Made by a program: the position numbers and the translations under genes. Source: Pseudomonadota bacterium (GTDB lineage Bacteria > Desulfobacterota > Desulfobacteria > Desulfobacterales > Desulfobacteraceae). Taken from it: a stretch of DNA of 57,950 nucleotides. The stretch is taken from contig JAHJLN010000056.1 of NCBI GenBank assembly GCA_018821715.1, positions 1 to 57,950 of the forward strand, given 5' to 3'. The first letter of the stretch is position 1; each line of letters starts with the position of its first letter. This document shows, one piece after another, positions 1 to 9,023 of the stretch. The notes beneath the pieces are model-generated. The model made no database searches and was not told the origin of the DNA. It saw nothing but the letters and a program-made list of their open reading frames with translations.

Positions 1-126
1 AATGAATGCAATTATTACAAAAGTAATTTTTAAGGATTGACGCATGTTTTCTCCTGGTTCATATCTGTCATTAGACGTGAAGGGTTATTCCTGTAAAAAG
101 AGGACTCACCCGGTCTTTTAATGCCG

Positions 127-552
127 CTATGCCTGGTTTGCCGCCAGAAACATGAAAGCACTGCCGGCCAAAAGGCAGAAAGGCGAGTAAAGCCAGCTGT
201 CATATGTTGCAAAGTCACTGCCCCGAACCCGTTTGAAGAATCCCACATACCTGAATTCGCCAATTGCCCTTAGAACAAGGATTGTTCCAACAGCAAAACC
301 TGAAAATTTTACGTAAGGCCGATAATCAACAGATACCCTATCACAAAAGCCGAGAGCAATTGCAATTGCGGCAAAGAAGAAAAGCACTATTGCGACAACA
401 ACTGCACCAAAAGCTTTGGGTGTAAAAACAGGCTTACCATTGACAACCGGAATCATTTTTTTAGTATCGAGCTTACCACCCAAGGCCCAGTAAATGTGCA
501 GGATTGCCAATCCGGCAAAGGCTGCGGCAACAAGAATTGATATCATATGCAT
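127..552 (-). CDS. DUF3995-family small membrane protein
   Basis: A 141-residue integral membrane protein with about four hydrophobic segments (roughly residues 4-24, 47-70, 84-96 and 122-138). The stretch with ARG-Ala-Ile-Gly-Glu-Phe-Arg-Tyr-Val-Gly followed by Tyr-Asp-Ser-x-Leu-Tyr-Ser-Pro matches what I know of the DUF3995 family, which has no assigned function. The start at 552 is supported by an AGGAGG ribosome-binding site five bases upstream. It stands alone; the flanking genes suggest no shared role. Confidence 0.75.
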   Translation of the reverse strand: MHMISILVAAAFAGLAILHIYWALGGKLDTKKMIPVVNGKPVFTPKAFGAVVVAIVLFFFAAIAIALGFCDRVSVDYRPYVKFSGFAVGTILVLRAIGEFRYVGFFKRVRGSDFATYDSWLYSPFCLLAGSAFMFLAANQA

Positions 553-658
553 GGAATCCTCCTAAAAAGAATAGATTGCTCAACCGGCAATTTGAAACCA
601 GACTTTTTGAACCAATGGATTGAGAACGGTCTTGTCAGGTCTTGTCAATCTTTATGGG

Positions 659-1120
659 CTAGGTGGTTTTGTTTAATTTGCCGCCGTGATAATAAAGAAC
701 ATATGCTTTCTCATCATTCTCATAAATGCTCTCAATGCCGTGAAATCTATCCAGAGATCCATTTTGCACGTTTTTATATTTGAAATTTTGTTTTTCTAAT
801 TGCGCCGGCCCTCTGAACGGATATTCAGGGGTGATTGACCGCAGTGCCTCTTTTAGAAACAAATAAATGCCTTTAGGGTCAGAACCACCTGGCAGCACCT
901 CACCATAATAGTTCATAATCCAAATCAATGTGTCGTCAGAATCATATATATGTTCAAAACCGGAAAAAGGGTTGAAGCCGTTGTAGCGGTCCAGATACCG
1001 ATAACCATCCGACATTAGTTCGAAACCCAGATAACCGTCATCGAATTTTTTCTCTTGTCCCTCACCGCCACTTGCGTAGCCGGATAGCTTTGCTTTTATA
1101 ATAAAATCAATCAGCGTCAT
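659..1120 (-). CDS. DUF5680-like hypothetical protein
   Basis: A 153-residue soluble protein without signal peptide or membrane segment. Its start (Leu-x-x-Phe-Ile-x-x-Ala-Lys, then Tyr-Ala-x-Gly-Gly-Glu) and its many aromatic and glycine residues (Tyr-Arg-Tyr-x-Asp-x-Tyr, Tyr-Tyr-Gly-Glu-Val) resemble the DUF5680 family. That match is by pattern recognition only. Members are small cytoplasmic proteins of unknown function, often in accessory regions, sometimes fused to a helix-turn-helix domain that is absent here. Function unknown. Confidence 0.6.
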   Translation of the reverse strand: MTLIDFIIKAKLSGYASGGEGQEKKFDDGYLGFELMSDGYRYLDRYNGFNPFSGFEHIYDSDDTLIWIMNYYGEVLPGGSDPKGIYLFLKEALRSITPEYPFRGPAQLEKQNFKYKNVQNGSLDRFHGIESIYENDEKAYVLYYHGGKLNKTT

Positions 1121-1229
1121 TTTTTATCCTTATTTTTGCAGTAGACACATCCTCCTAAAACCCTGCAGAGTTTGTTAGATTAATTGAGGAATTGAGTATC
1201 GTGTACCAGAATTCCTTTGTATTCAGTAT

Positions 1230-1874
1230 TCATGGATTCAATACTTTTCCAAACCAGTAGGCTACGCCTGCTATTCCTGCAAGCAAACCAAACAAGGCAA
1301 CGCCAACTTTCCAAAATTGGTCGGGTTTTAACTCTCTTATGAGTTTTCCAATTGTTAAGGACTTTACATCTACTGTTGTTTCAATTTCATTGACTCGATT
1401 TTCAGCAAGCCGCTTCCAATCTGAGAAAATTCCTCTGAATTCCTCTGAAGAAAACAATTTTACATCTAATTGGGTTATCAGAGCTCGATACTCTAATCGA
1501 TCTTTTAACATAGCCTCTTGATAGACGCCTTCTTCAATAATCATTAATAGTGGCAACTTTAAGCCGAAAGCCATTGCTGCTTCTATCTGATTCCACACCG
1601 TAGGATACCGCTGATGTGTAATTTTTTTTTCGTCTTCACTATCAGGTTTGTCAATACCTTCCACTATTATTTGTCGTGTAAATGCGATAACGACAACACC
1701 TTCTGCTGATTGCATCAAATCACGGGCAGCAACAACAGGTTGGTTGGCATAGTAATTCCCCCGCCCCACTGTCAACCGCTCGCACCCATTTTGTCCCAAG
1801 AAGGTCTCAAAAGCACTGACAAACCTTTCTTGTTGTTCATTGTAGGTTGCACCGACACTTAAAAAAATTTTCAT
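1230..1874 (-). CDS. Membrane-anchored TIR/nucleoside deoxyribosyltransferase-like protein
   Basis: A 214-residue protein in two parts. Residues 1-125 look like a flavodoxin-like alpha/beta fold of the TIR/deoxyribosyltransferase kind: a first strand Met-Lys-Ile-Phe-Leu-Ser-Val-Gly, then Ala-Arg-Asp-Leu-Met followed by a hydrophobic strand, then Val-Trp-Asn-Gln-Ile-Glu-Ala-Ala-Met-Ala, where Glu98 sits where these families keep a catalytic Glu. Residues about 187-208 form one transmembrane helix near the C-terminus. Such proteins can cleave nucleotides or NAD, and several act as defence effectors; neither role is shown here. There is no obvious sensor or partner beside it. It could equally be a nucleotide-binding protein of other function. 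Confidence 0.5.
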   Translation of the reverse strand: MKIFLSVGATYNEQQERFVSAFETFLGQNGCERLTVGRGNYYANQPVVAARDLMQSAEGVVVIAFTRQIIVEGIDKPDSEDEKKITHQRYPTVWNQIEAAMAFGLKLPLLMIIEEGVYQEAMLKDRLEYRALITQLDVKLFSSEEFRGIFSDWKRLAENRVNEIETTVDVKSLTIGKLIRELKPDQFWKVGVALFGLLAGIAGVAYWFGKVLNP

Positions 1875-2016
1875 TTTGATGATTCCTTATATGCTCTAAG
1901 CCTCACGCTAATGGGCGATTGAAACTGTGGGAAGCAAATAGTATTATATTCTAAAAAAACATGAAAATCACTGAAAATTTATTCGCAAAACAGGGGCTTG
2001 GGCACAAAGAGAAGAT

Positions 2017-3945
2017 TCACCCTTTTTCCGGTATCACCGGAAAATTGAGGGAAAAGGCAGATCCTCCTGAATGATAACAATCTTCTTTGTTCGTGCAAAA
2101 GACACACTCATTGATATTCCCTGGGCAGATATCATTCTTGTTTGGTATAAATCGACACCTGGAAGAGGTCATATGAATTTTAAAATTATACCGTTCGGAA
2201 AATATTTTCATGCGTAACAGGTCTGCCCCCCTGCCGCCGGCATTAAAATCAAAAGATTTTTTGGAGGAATAGTTCACAGTCTCCTGTGTTGTGAAGAAAC
2301 CTTCAAAAATTTTTTGTTGATGCTCTTTTATAATGCCGACACCGTAATCATTAACCACCAGGTCCACACTCCCCCCCCTTTTTCTAAGTTTTACTTCTAT
2401 TTTCCCATGATCAGGGGTGTTTTCAATGGCATTCTTAATTAAACCGTCAATTACCTTTTGCAAAGGAGATATTGGCATATATATGGGTAGTGTTGAATTA
2501 AGATGACTGATGATTTCCACCTGGCGGTGTGCAAAGAAGGGTTTAAGGTTTTCCAATCTTTCCTTTACATACGTATCAAAACAGATCTTCTCCGGAATCA
2601 TCTCCTTGGTGTCAAAGATTTCTTCAATGCGGTTTCTGACACAGTCAATAATGGAGGTTTCTCCCGCCTCAATCGCAATGACGGTCTCCAGCAGGTCTGA
2701 ACATTGATCTACCATAAAGGAAAGGAATTGATGCGTTTTGTCTTTTTTTTCCTGTATGATGTCATCTACCTCGCCCTGAAGCTTCCTGATGCGATCCACA
2801 TTCCTTTGGGCTCTGTCCATGGTACGTTTCCATGTTTCGTCAGGAAGATGTTCCAGTTTTTTCGTAAGGATGTTCAATGAACCACTGAAGATGGAGACAG
2901 GTGTCTTCAATTCATGGGACAGGTGGTTGATAGCCTTGTTTTTTGCCCTGTCCAAGCTTGTCAACTCTTTATAGGCTTTTTTCAATTCTTCAGAGAAGCG
3001 GGCATTCTCAATGGAAAGTGCCACAGTCCCGGCTATCATGGCCAATAATTCCACATCTGTTTGTTCAAAGCCCCCTTCCGTTTTATTAAAGGCCGTCAAA
3101 ACCCCTATAATTCGATCATTGCTTTTTAAAGGCACCAATACGTAATTTTTGAGATGATACCCAAATTTTTTATCCCTGTCCGGATAAAGGTCAAAATCCT
3201 TGGCAGTATCATTCACAATAATCGGCTCACCGGTCTTGATCACATTGCCTGAGGCCAGCCCATCAATGGGAAAGCTGATCTCTTTTACCCGATTTTTTGT
3301 AGCGGTGTCATCATAAGCTGCACCCGGGAAAAAGAATTGTTGTTTCTCTTCATCCAATAATATGACCAGCGCACCTTGTGTATCGATCAGTCGCTTGACC
3401 TCGCTGCTGATATAATCCAGAAGATTCTCCAGGTCAGGGTATTCCGGGAGGGCCATGCTGATCCTGAGCATTGCCTCGTTGTTCTTGGCAAGCTTCTTTT
3501 CCCGGGCAATATCCCTGAGGATAACAAGTTCGCCGGACAGTCCCATTTCAGATTTTGAAAAAACAGCACCTCTTGTGATCACATCAATGAGTCTTCCATC
3601 CTTTGTTAATCGCTTGGTTTCATATCGCCTCACAATTCTTTCTGCAAATAATTGTTTAATTCTTTCTGATGTCTCTGATTGAAGTTCTGGTGGAACAAAG
3701 GGTATTTTTTTATCTTTCATCTCTTCAAGGGTCCAGCCGAAGACTTCAGTAAATGCTGGATTCAGGTATGAAACAAGCCCTTTTAAGGTAAACACCGCCA
3801 TGGGGTATGGTACAAAATCAAGAAGTGTCCTGTATCTGCGCTCTGATTCCTTTAATGACACTTCATTCTGCCTGAGTACAATGACCTCATTTTCTAATGC
3901 CTCTACCCTTTGCTCCAATTCTTTAAAGGTGAATTTTCTGGCCAT
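2017..3945 (-). CDS. PAS-GAF sensor histidine kinase, cytoplasmic, with Cys-rich tail
   Basis: A 642-residue orphan histidine kinase. Order: coiled coil (about 5-35), PAS domain (about 36-150), GAF domain (about 160-315), HisKA-like region with the phospho-acceptor in His-Leu-Ser-His-Glu-Leu-Lys-Thr-Pro, then an HATPase_c domain with N box Lys-Asn-Ala-Ile-Glu-Asn-Thr-Pro and G box Asp-Tyr-Gly-Val-Gly-Ile. There are no membrane segments, so it probably senses a cytoplasmic signal through PAS or GAF. Between the last nucleotide-binding motif and the final strand lies an insert with six cysteines (Cys-Arg-Phe, Ile-Cys-Pro-Gly, Cys-Val-Phe-Cys, Asp-Cys-Tyr-His), not part of a typical HATPase fold. 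No response regulator is adjacent. Confidence 0.9.
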   Translation of the reverse strand: MARKFTFKELEQRVEALENEVIVLRQNEVSLKESERRYRTLLDFVPYPMAVFTLKGLVSYLNPAFTEVFGWTLEEMKDKKIPFVPPELQSETSERIKQLFAERIVRRYETKRLTKDGRLIDVITRGAVFSKSEMGLSGELVILRDIAREKKLAKNNEAMLRISMALPEYPDLENLLDYISSEVKRLIDTQGALVILLDEEKQQFFFPGAAYDDTATKNRVKEISFPIDGLASGNVIKTGEPIIVNDTAKDFDLYPDRDKKFGYHLKNYVLVPLKSNDRIIGVLTAFNKTEGGFEQTDVELLAMIAGTVALSIENARFSEELKKAYKELTSLDRAKNKAINHLSHELKTPVSIFSGSLNILTKKLEHLPDETWKRTMDRAQRNVDRIRKLQGEVDDIIQEKKDKTHQFLSFMVDQCSDLLETVIAIEAGETSIIDCVRNRIEEIFDTKEMIPEKICFDTYVKERLENLKPFFAHRQVEIISHLNSTLPIYMPISPLQKVIDGLIKNAIENTPDHGKIEVKLRKRGGSVDLVVNDYGVGIIKEHQQKIFEGFFTTQETVNYSSKKSFDFNAGGRGADLLRMKIFSERYNFKIHMTSSRCRFIPNKNDICPGNINECVFCTNKEDCYHSGGSAFSLNFPVIPEKG

Positions 3946-4075
3946 TTTTTCTCTCCAATGGATTTAAACATAAAAATGCCATATTATGACGAAGGTGTTT
4001 GATTTGAAAGGTCCTAAATAAAACAATCATTTAAAAGGATTATACTTTCTATCTAAAATTATTAATTGATCAAAA

Positions 4076-5242
4076 TTATTGATCATTAAATTGGGATATT
4101 TCTTTAATCCAATTTACCATGACCTCAAGTGCAAGGCCTATGTTCCCAATCTGGCAATGATTATCAGCATGAGTATGGTTTTTAAAAACTTTAGCAGTTA
4201 CGGATTTGGCATTTGTCAATGCTCTTACTTGCATCTTATGTGCCTTAAAAGGGATGAAATGATCATTTCTACCAGTAAGAATCAGAACATCTTGTTTTAC
4301 CGATTTTGAATGAAGATTTTTCTCATTTAAATTAAAAACCATCTCCTCAAATGCCTCTAAAGGCACTTCTTTTTTTGTGATGTACATCATTTGAAAACTT
4401 TGCCACGCTTGTATCCCTTGTCCCTTTTTTATTGAATTTAATATCATTTTATTTGATATTTTCTTAAGGTATTTCGCAAATAATATGTGTAGCTTTTGAA
4501 AAATAATGTTCAGGTTTTTTATGTAATCGTAAGCAACGCTCGAAGCAATCACTCTTTTGATTCGAGGTTCAAAGGCAGCAGCCCTAAAGCAAAACCAACC
4601 ACCCATAGAAAATCATAGTAATGTAACCGCATCTAATTTGAAATAATCTAAAACAGCTTTTGTCGGTTTTTCCCACCTGTAGTCAAATGCAAGTCCGTAT
4701 TTTCTCAAAGCATTCCCTTGTCCAGGACCTTCAAAGCCTATTACGTCATAACCGTGCTCTGAAAAATACCTCATGGGCGAATACCACTCTTCTATAAAAG
4801 AATCAAAACCCCCATGTATCACTATTGTGCCCTTTTTCTCTCCAGTTGTTTTTAGTTTTATTGCCGGTAAGGCAACTGTTTCATACGGCACTTCAAATCT
4901 TTCTATCCCTTCGCCCTTGAACGCTCTGTAGAAACATTCACTGAAGTTATCATACATCCTTTGTTTCTCTTCACTCCTCTCTAAAATATAGAATTCAGCT
5001 GCCCTGTAATGAAATGCTGCATCCATATATCTTTTTTCACAAAGAGCTGCTTGAGCAAGCCTTACCATTTCTCTTTTCCAGTCATTAAAATTTGTAATCC
5101 TTTGGCCCACTCTTTTCATGTCTTCAAATTTTGTGTATCCGAGAGAATGCCAGCGATTTAGTTGGAAATTGAAGACAGATTTTTTATGGAAAACTTGGTA
5201 TCCTACAGGGAATACTATTTTGATTTTATCAGTGTCTGTCAT
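4076..5242 (-). pseudogene. FrsA-like alpha/beta hydrolase gene interrupted by an in-frame TGA
   Basis: Two open segments, 5242-4613 (209 codons) and 4606-4076, are in the same frame and separated only by TGA (4615-4613) and the codons TTT TCT. Joined, they encode about 388 residues: a helical N-terminal region (about 1-110) and an alpha/beta-hydrolase domain with His-Gly-Gly near the oxyanion hole, Phe-Glu-Gly-Pro-Gly-Gln-Gly, Ser in Phe-Ser-Met-Gly-Gly, Asp in Gly-Arg-Asn-Asp-His and a C-terminal His. The order resembles FrsA-type esterases. The TGA lies exactly where the first Gly of the Gly-x-Ser-x-Gly nucleophile elbow belongs, one base from GGA. A recent nonsense mutation or sequencing error is most likely; readthrough cannot be excluded because the rest is intact. 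Confidence 0.75.
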
Positions 5243-5338
5243 TGAATATTTTATTTTTTAAGCATTCAATTTGCCTTATTCGGCCAAATAAAAGGCTGAG
5301 GTATCCTTTCTCTGCACGATTTTTTGATTCAACTTCAA

Positions 5339-5815
5339 TTAAGGAAACTGTATCGGAACCATAACCATTATTTCAGAGGGCCGTACAGGAATACCCGGAT
5401 AACTGCCTGTATCGCGTCCCCTTCTAAGCCATCGAACAATACGTTGATTCGTCGTATCATCAACCCGAAGCAAAAGGATCATCATATCTTCCGGTTCAGG
5501 GAAAGAGTTTTGTCCGCCGTCTGACACACGACCTCTAAAACTATCAGTTTTTACATAGAATTTTGGCCAATGGAGATGGGGTTTCTTATCAGTACCAACA
5601 TTGGCAATCGTAATCCAATAATGCAGATTTAAGGCCCGGTCTGTTCTGTATCCATCAATTGAACCGGTTACTGGAAAATCTAATCTGTTTTCTATCAACG
5701 ACCCAGGCGGCGGATTCATAATTACAGAGTCTGCATACACATTTTGGGAAAGGCAGAGAACCACCATAACTGTCAATACTACAATACTACCCGAATATTT
5801 TGTAATCTTCATCAT
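5339..5815 (-). CDS. Secreted hypothetical protein, beta-rich
   Basis: A 158-residue protein with a clear signal peptide (lysines, then hydrophobic residues to about 25, and a cleavage site after Val-Tyr-Ala). The mature part begins with a Pro-rich segment, then Val-Thr-Gly-Ser-Ile, Tyr-Trp-Ile-Thr-Ile and Trp-Pro-Lys, like a small beta-sandwich. I do not recognise a family. Its start overlaps the upstream gene's stop by four bases (ATGA), so the two are translated together, and the upstream product carries a similar Gly-Ser-Ile / Tyr-Trp-Ile / Trp-Pro pattern. The pair probably works as an extracytoplasmic unit. Confidence 0.6.
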   Translation of the reverse strand: MMKITKYSGSIVVLTVMVVLCLSQNVYADSVIMNPPPGSLIENRLDFPVTGSIDGYRTDRALNLHYWITIANVGTDKKPHLHWPKFYVKTDSFRGRVSDGGQNSFPEPEDMMILLLRVDDTTNQRIVRWLRRGRDTGSYPGIPVRPSEIMVMVPIQFP

Positions 5816-6471
5816 TTGCTGCCCCTTTTAATTTTAAATTCTTCAGACGACATTGTCGTGATATCGGATAGATGAGGAAAATAAAAACCAACATCTCTTA
5901 GAGTGTTTACCACCGCATAGTCTTGATACCCGACAAACGACTTATCTGTTGATTCTCCTACCGCTAATAAAACAATAGCCCCGGTTTTCACATTCCCAGG
6001 AACAGATATGCGGTATTTAAATTCAACGCCATCTCTTGTTTTATCGGTGAGACGTATTTGAGGCCATAATTGCAAACCACTGAGGATACCAATCCAGTAT
6101 TTTTCAGATTCATTTTGTTTGTATATACTTCCTTGGACCTCTAATTGAGGAGGGTTTATTTCTTCATAGTATTTTGTGATCTTTATTTGATGGATAGAAG
6201 ATGGTTTGCGATCAGAAGCAGAATTGGTTTTATTGCTTGCTATCTTCGGGGGCAGCTCGTCTCTGATTCGGATAATTTCTAGGGTTTCTCGCTGCCCATC
6301 TATTATTTGATTCAATGTTTCAATAATACTGTTGTTTGACAATTCGCTCCGATAAAAGCTCACCACTGCCAGCAAAAGACCAATTATAGTTATTACCATT
6401 GCAAGGTCGAGAACGATTCGACATCTCTTTAGCCGCGCCAATTGGAATGATATCCAAGCAATGATTTTCAT
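5812..6471 (-). CDS. Membrane-anchored hypothetical protein related to its neighbour
   Basis: A 219-residue protein with one N-terminal transmembrane helix (about 22-42), a helical linker, and a C-terminal domain (about 95-205) containing Val-Gln-Gly-Ser-Ile, Tyr-Trp-Ile-Gly-Ile and Leu-Trp-Pro-Gln. The same motif order occurs in the secreted product of the next gene, which its stop codon overlaps by four bases. No known family recognised. The topology suggests a domain held outside the membrane or facing the cytoplasm from a single anchor; the basic residues before the helix favour an N-in orientation. Confidence 0.55.
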   Translation of the reverse strand: MKIIAWISFQLARLKRCRIVLDLAMVITIIGLLLAVVSFYRSELSNNSIIETLNQIIDGQRETLEIIRIRDELPPKIASNKTNSASDRKPSSIHQIKITKYYEEINPPQLEVQGSIYKQNESEKYWIGILSGLQLWPQIRLTDKTRDGVEFKYRISVPGNVKTGAIVLLAVGESTDKSFVGYQDYAVVNTLRDVGFYFPHLSDITTMSSEEFKIKRGSK

Positions 6472-6651
6472 TTATCTTCGCTTAATTCATAATGGATCGT
6501 TTGGGATAATTTTTGTATATATATAGCTCCGCCTTTTTCCTTACAGGGTTTAGGTTGTTCAGAAAGCATGAATTTGTTTCCTGATTATCTATATAAGGAG
6601 TTTTAGGAAAAATCAATCCGGGTAAACCCTGAGTTTCAAAGAAAAAAGGCA

Positions 6652-7041
6652 TTATTTTTTTTGAGATGAAAAATTAAGATAGAAAAGACAGCCTGCAATA
6701 CTGCCTGCACCGTCCGCTATAATGTCCGGGACAGAGGCGCACCGTGAGGGAACAAAGGCCTGGTGGATCTCATCGGATATCCCGAAAAAACAGGAAAAAA
6801 AAATAGTAATGATGGTTATTTTTACAGGGGACCAGAAAGGTTTTTCCGCTGTTAAATCTCTTGCACAAAGGATGGCCAGAAGGGCATAGACACCAAAATG
6901 GATAACCTTGTCATCATAGGCAAATAAGGGCTCTGAAATAAGGGAGGGGTAAGAAGACTGCCAGGCAATAAAGGTGCACAGGGCAAGCACCGGCAGTCTG
7001 TAGAGAAAAATCAGGTTCAGATGCTTAGAAGATGGCCTCAT
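6652..7041 (-). CDS. VanZ-like family membrane protein
   Basis: A 129-residue membrane protein with about four helices. The family signature is visible: Lys-Val-Ile-His-Phe in the first third and Ser-Asp-Glu-Ile-His-Gln-x-Phe-Val-Pro-x-Arg, then Asp-x-Ile-Ala-Asp-x-x-Gly. VanZ-like proteins are widespread, and their general role beyond teicoplanin resistance is not settled. The start overlaps the end of thrS by 17 bases, so it is probably co-transcribed and translationally coupled with thrS; I infer no functional link. Confidence 0.85.
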   Translation of the reverse strand: MRPSSKHLNLIFLYRLPVLALCTFIAWQSSYPSLISEPLFAYDDKVIHFGVYALLAILCARDLTAEKPFWSPVKITIITIFFSCFFGISDEIHQAFVPSRCASVPDIIADGAGSIAGCLFYLNFSSQKK

Positions 7042-8950
7042 TTAATGTTCTTTTCTTAATATGATCCAGGACAGGGTCGATGAATTCAGTTATGGAAATT
7101 CCCATCCTGACCTTTCCGTCAAGGGTTCTGATGGAAAGAGTGTTGGTTTGTTTTTCTTTGTCCCCGATGGTGATAATCAGTGGAATATAGGAAAGCTGTG
7201 CATCCCGGATCTTTTTTTTCAGGGTTTCATTTCTCCTGTCCACTTCGCATCTGATGTCGTGGGTTTCAAGTTCTTTTCTGATCGTTTCGGCATGATCTGC
7301 CAGATCCTGGTTGATGGGCAGCAGGATAGCCTGTACAGGTGCCAGCCATAAGGGGAATTTGCCGGCAAAATGCTCCACAAGGATGCCGAAAAATCTTTCC
7401 AGAGATCCGTAAATGACGCGATGGATCATGATGGGCCGGTGCTTTTCATTATCAGCGCCTTTGTAGCTCAGGTCAAATCGTTCCGGCAAAGCCATGTCCA
7501 GCTGGACCGTTCCGCATTGCCAGGTCCTTCCCAAAGCATCCTTTATGTGGATATCAATTTTAGGGCCGTAAAATGCGCCGTCTCCTTCGTTGATAAAATA
7601 TTCCCGGCCGTACTGATCCAGTGCGGCTTTAAGACCGTTTGTGGCCTCGTCCCACTGTTCGTCAGACCCGATGGATTTTTTGGGCCGGGTGGACAGTTCC
7701 AGGTGAAAGTCCAGGCCGAACCGGCTGTAGATCCTCTGGGCCAGTTCCAGGACGCCGAGAACTTCAGTTCCGATTTGATCCGGGGTCATGAAAATATGGG
7801 CATCATCCTGATGAAAGGCCCGGACCCTGAACAATCCTGACAGTGCGCCTGAAAGTTCGTGCCTATGGACCAGGCCGACTTCACCGGCTCTTAAGGGAAG
7901 ATCCCGGTAAGAGTATGATTTTGTTTTGTACAGCAGCATACCGCCGGGGCAGTTCATGGGCTTGATGGCATATTCTTCTTCATCAATGACCGAGGTGTAC
8001 ATGTTTTCCCGGTAATTTTCCCAGTGTCCGCTTTGTTCCCATAATTTCCGGTTGAGCATGACAGGGGTTTTGGTTTCCACGTATCCGGCAGCCTTGTGCT
8101 CATGGCGCCAGTATTCAAGAAGGGCATTCCAGACATCCATGCCCTTGGCATGGAAAAAAGGCATGCCGGCTGCTTCATCATGAAAAGAGTAGAGATCCAG
8201 CTGGGTGCCAAGTTTGCGATGATCCCGCTTTTTGGCTTCCTCAATGAGGTTAAGGTAATTGTTCAGCTTTTTTTTGTCAAAAAACGAGATGCCGTAAAGC
8301 CTCTGGAGCTGTTCTCTCTGCTGATCCGCTCTCCAGTAGGCACCGGATATTTTCAGCAGTTTGAATCCTTTGATCATCCCGGTATGGGGAATATGGGGGC
8401 CGCGGCAAAGATCAATAAATTTGCCGTTCCGGTAAAGGGAAATTTCCTGGGATTCATCCAGTTCATGGATCAGCTCCAGTTTAAACGGGTTGTCCTTGAA
8501 GATGTCAAGGGCCTCCTCTTTTGAAACTACCTGTCGTTCAAAGGTGCTCTTGGCAGTAATGATTTTTTTCATTTCCGCTTCAATGGCACCCAGATCGTCT
8601 TTTGAAATCGGGTCCATGTCAATGTCATAGTAAAATCCATCTTCCACAACAGGGCCGATGGTCAATTTTGCTTGAGTGTAAAGATTTAACACCGCCTCTG
8701 CCATGACATGGGCAGAAGAGTGTCTTAAAATATCAAGACCTTCATCATCATTGGCGGTAATAAAGCTGATGCCGCTGTCTTCTTTGACGGGCAGGCTTAG
8801 ATCCAGAAGCCGGTCATTTATTTTCATGGCCACGCAATTTCTGGCAAATCCTTCTGAAATACTCCTGGCAATATCCATTCCTGAAGGGAATTTTTCAAAG
8901 CTCTTTATACTCTTGTCTGGAAATGTTATGTTAATCATCTTGTTTTCCAT
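7025..8950 (-). CDS. thrS: Threonine--tRNA ligase
   Basis: Class II aminoacyl-tRNA synthetase that charges tRNA-Thr. At 641 residues it has the usual full length. Order: TGS domain (about 1-65), second additional domain (tRNA editing) with His-Ser-Ser-Ala-His and a later Cys-Arg-Gly-Pro-His, catalytic core with the zinc ligands in Met-Asn-Cys-Pro-Gly, Arg-His-Glu-Leu-Ser-Gly and His-Arg-Val-Ile-Tyr-Gly, then the anticodon-binding domain. The first ATG (8950) has no good ribosome-binding site; an ATG four codons later (8938), preceded by GGA, is an equally good start. It is divergent from rnd across 73 bases. Confidence 0.98.
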   Translation of the reverse strand: MENKMINITFPDKSIKSFEKFPSGMDIARSISEGFARNCVAMKINDRLLDLSLPVKEDSGISFITANDDEGLDILRHSSAHVMAEAVLNLYTQAKLTIGPVVEDGFYYDIDMDPISKDDLGAIEAEMKKIITAKSTFERQVVSKEEALDIFKDNPFKLELIHELDESQEISLYRNGKFIDLCRGPHIPHTGMIKGFKLLKISGAYWRADQQREQLQRLYGISFFDKKKLNNYLNLIEEAKKRDHRKLGTQLDLYSFHDEAAGMPFFHAKGMDVWNALLEYWRHEHKAAGYVETKTPVMLNRKLWEQSGHWENYRENMYTSVIDEEEYAIKPMNCPGGMLLYKTKSYSYRDLPLRAGEVGLVHRHELSGALSGLFRVRAFHQDDAHIFMTPDQIGTEVLGVLELAQRIYSRFGLDFHLELSTRPKKSIGSDEQWDEATNGLKAALDQYGREYFINEGDGAFYGPKIDIHIKDALGRTWQCGTVQLDMALPERFDLSYKGADNEKHRPIMIHRVIYGSLERFFGILVEHFAGKFPLWLAPVQAILLPINQDLADHAETIRKELETHDIRCEVDRRNETLKKKIRDAQLSYIPLIITIGDKEKQTNTLSIRTLDGKVRMGISITEFIDPVLDHIKKRTLNEAIF

Positions 8951-9023
8951 TGTGTTTTGTTTTCTGTTAAATGTAAAACATGAATTTTAGAAGAAGTAGT
9001 GTAAACAATCAAGGGAAAAAATA

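Noticed and set aside
1-126. Possible terminator after the DUF3995 gene
   Set aside because: AAAAGA and TCTTTT could pair around 96-120, but the stem has no GC core; not convincing.
4580-4615. Selenocysteine at the in-frame TGA
   Set aside because: I see no SECIS-like hairpin directly after the TGA, the position is normally Gly rather than Cys, and no selenocysteine machinery lies in the window. It is kept only as a remote option in the finding.
7061-8524. Plus-strand open frames opposite thrS (96, 156 and 142 codons)
   Set aside because: They are antisense shadows of a highly conserved gene, with no ribosome-binding sites or recognisable domains.
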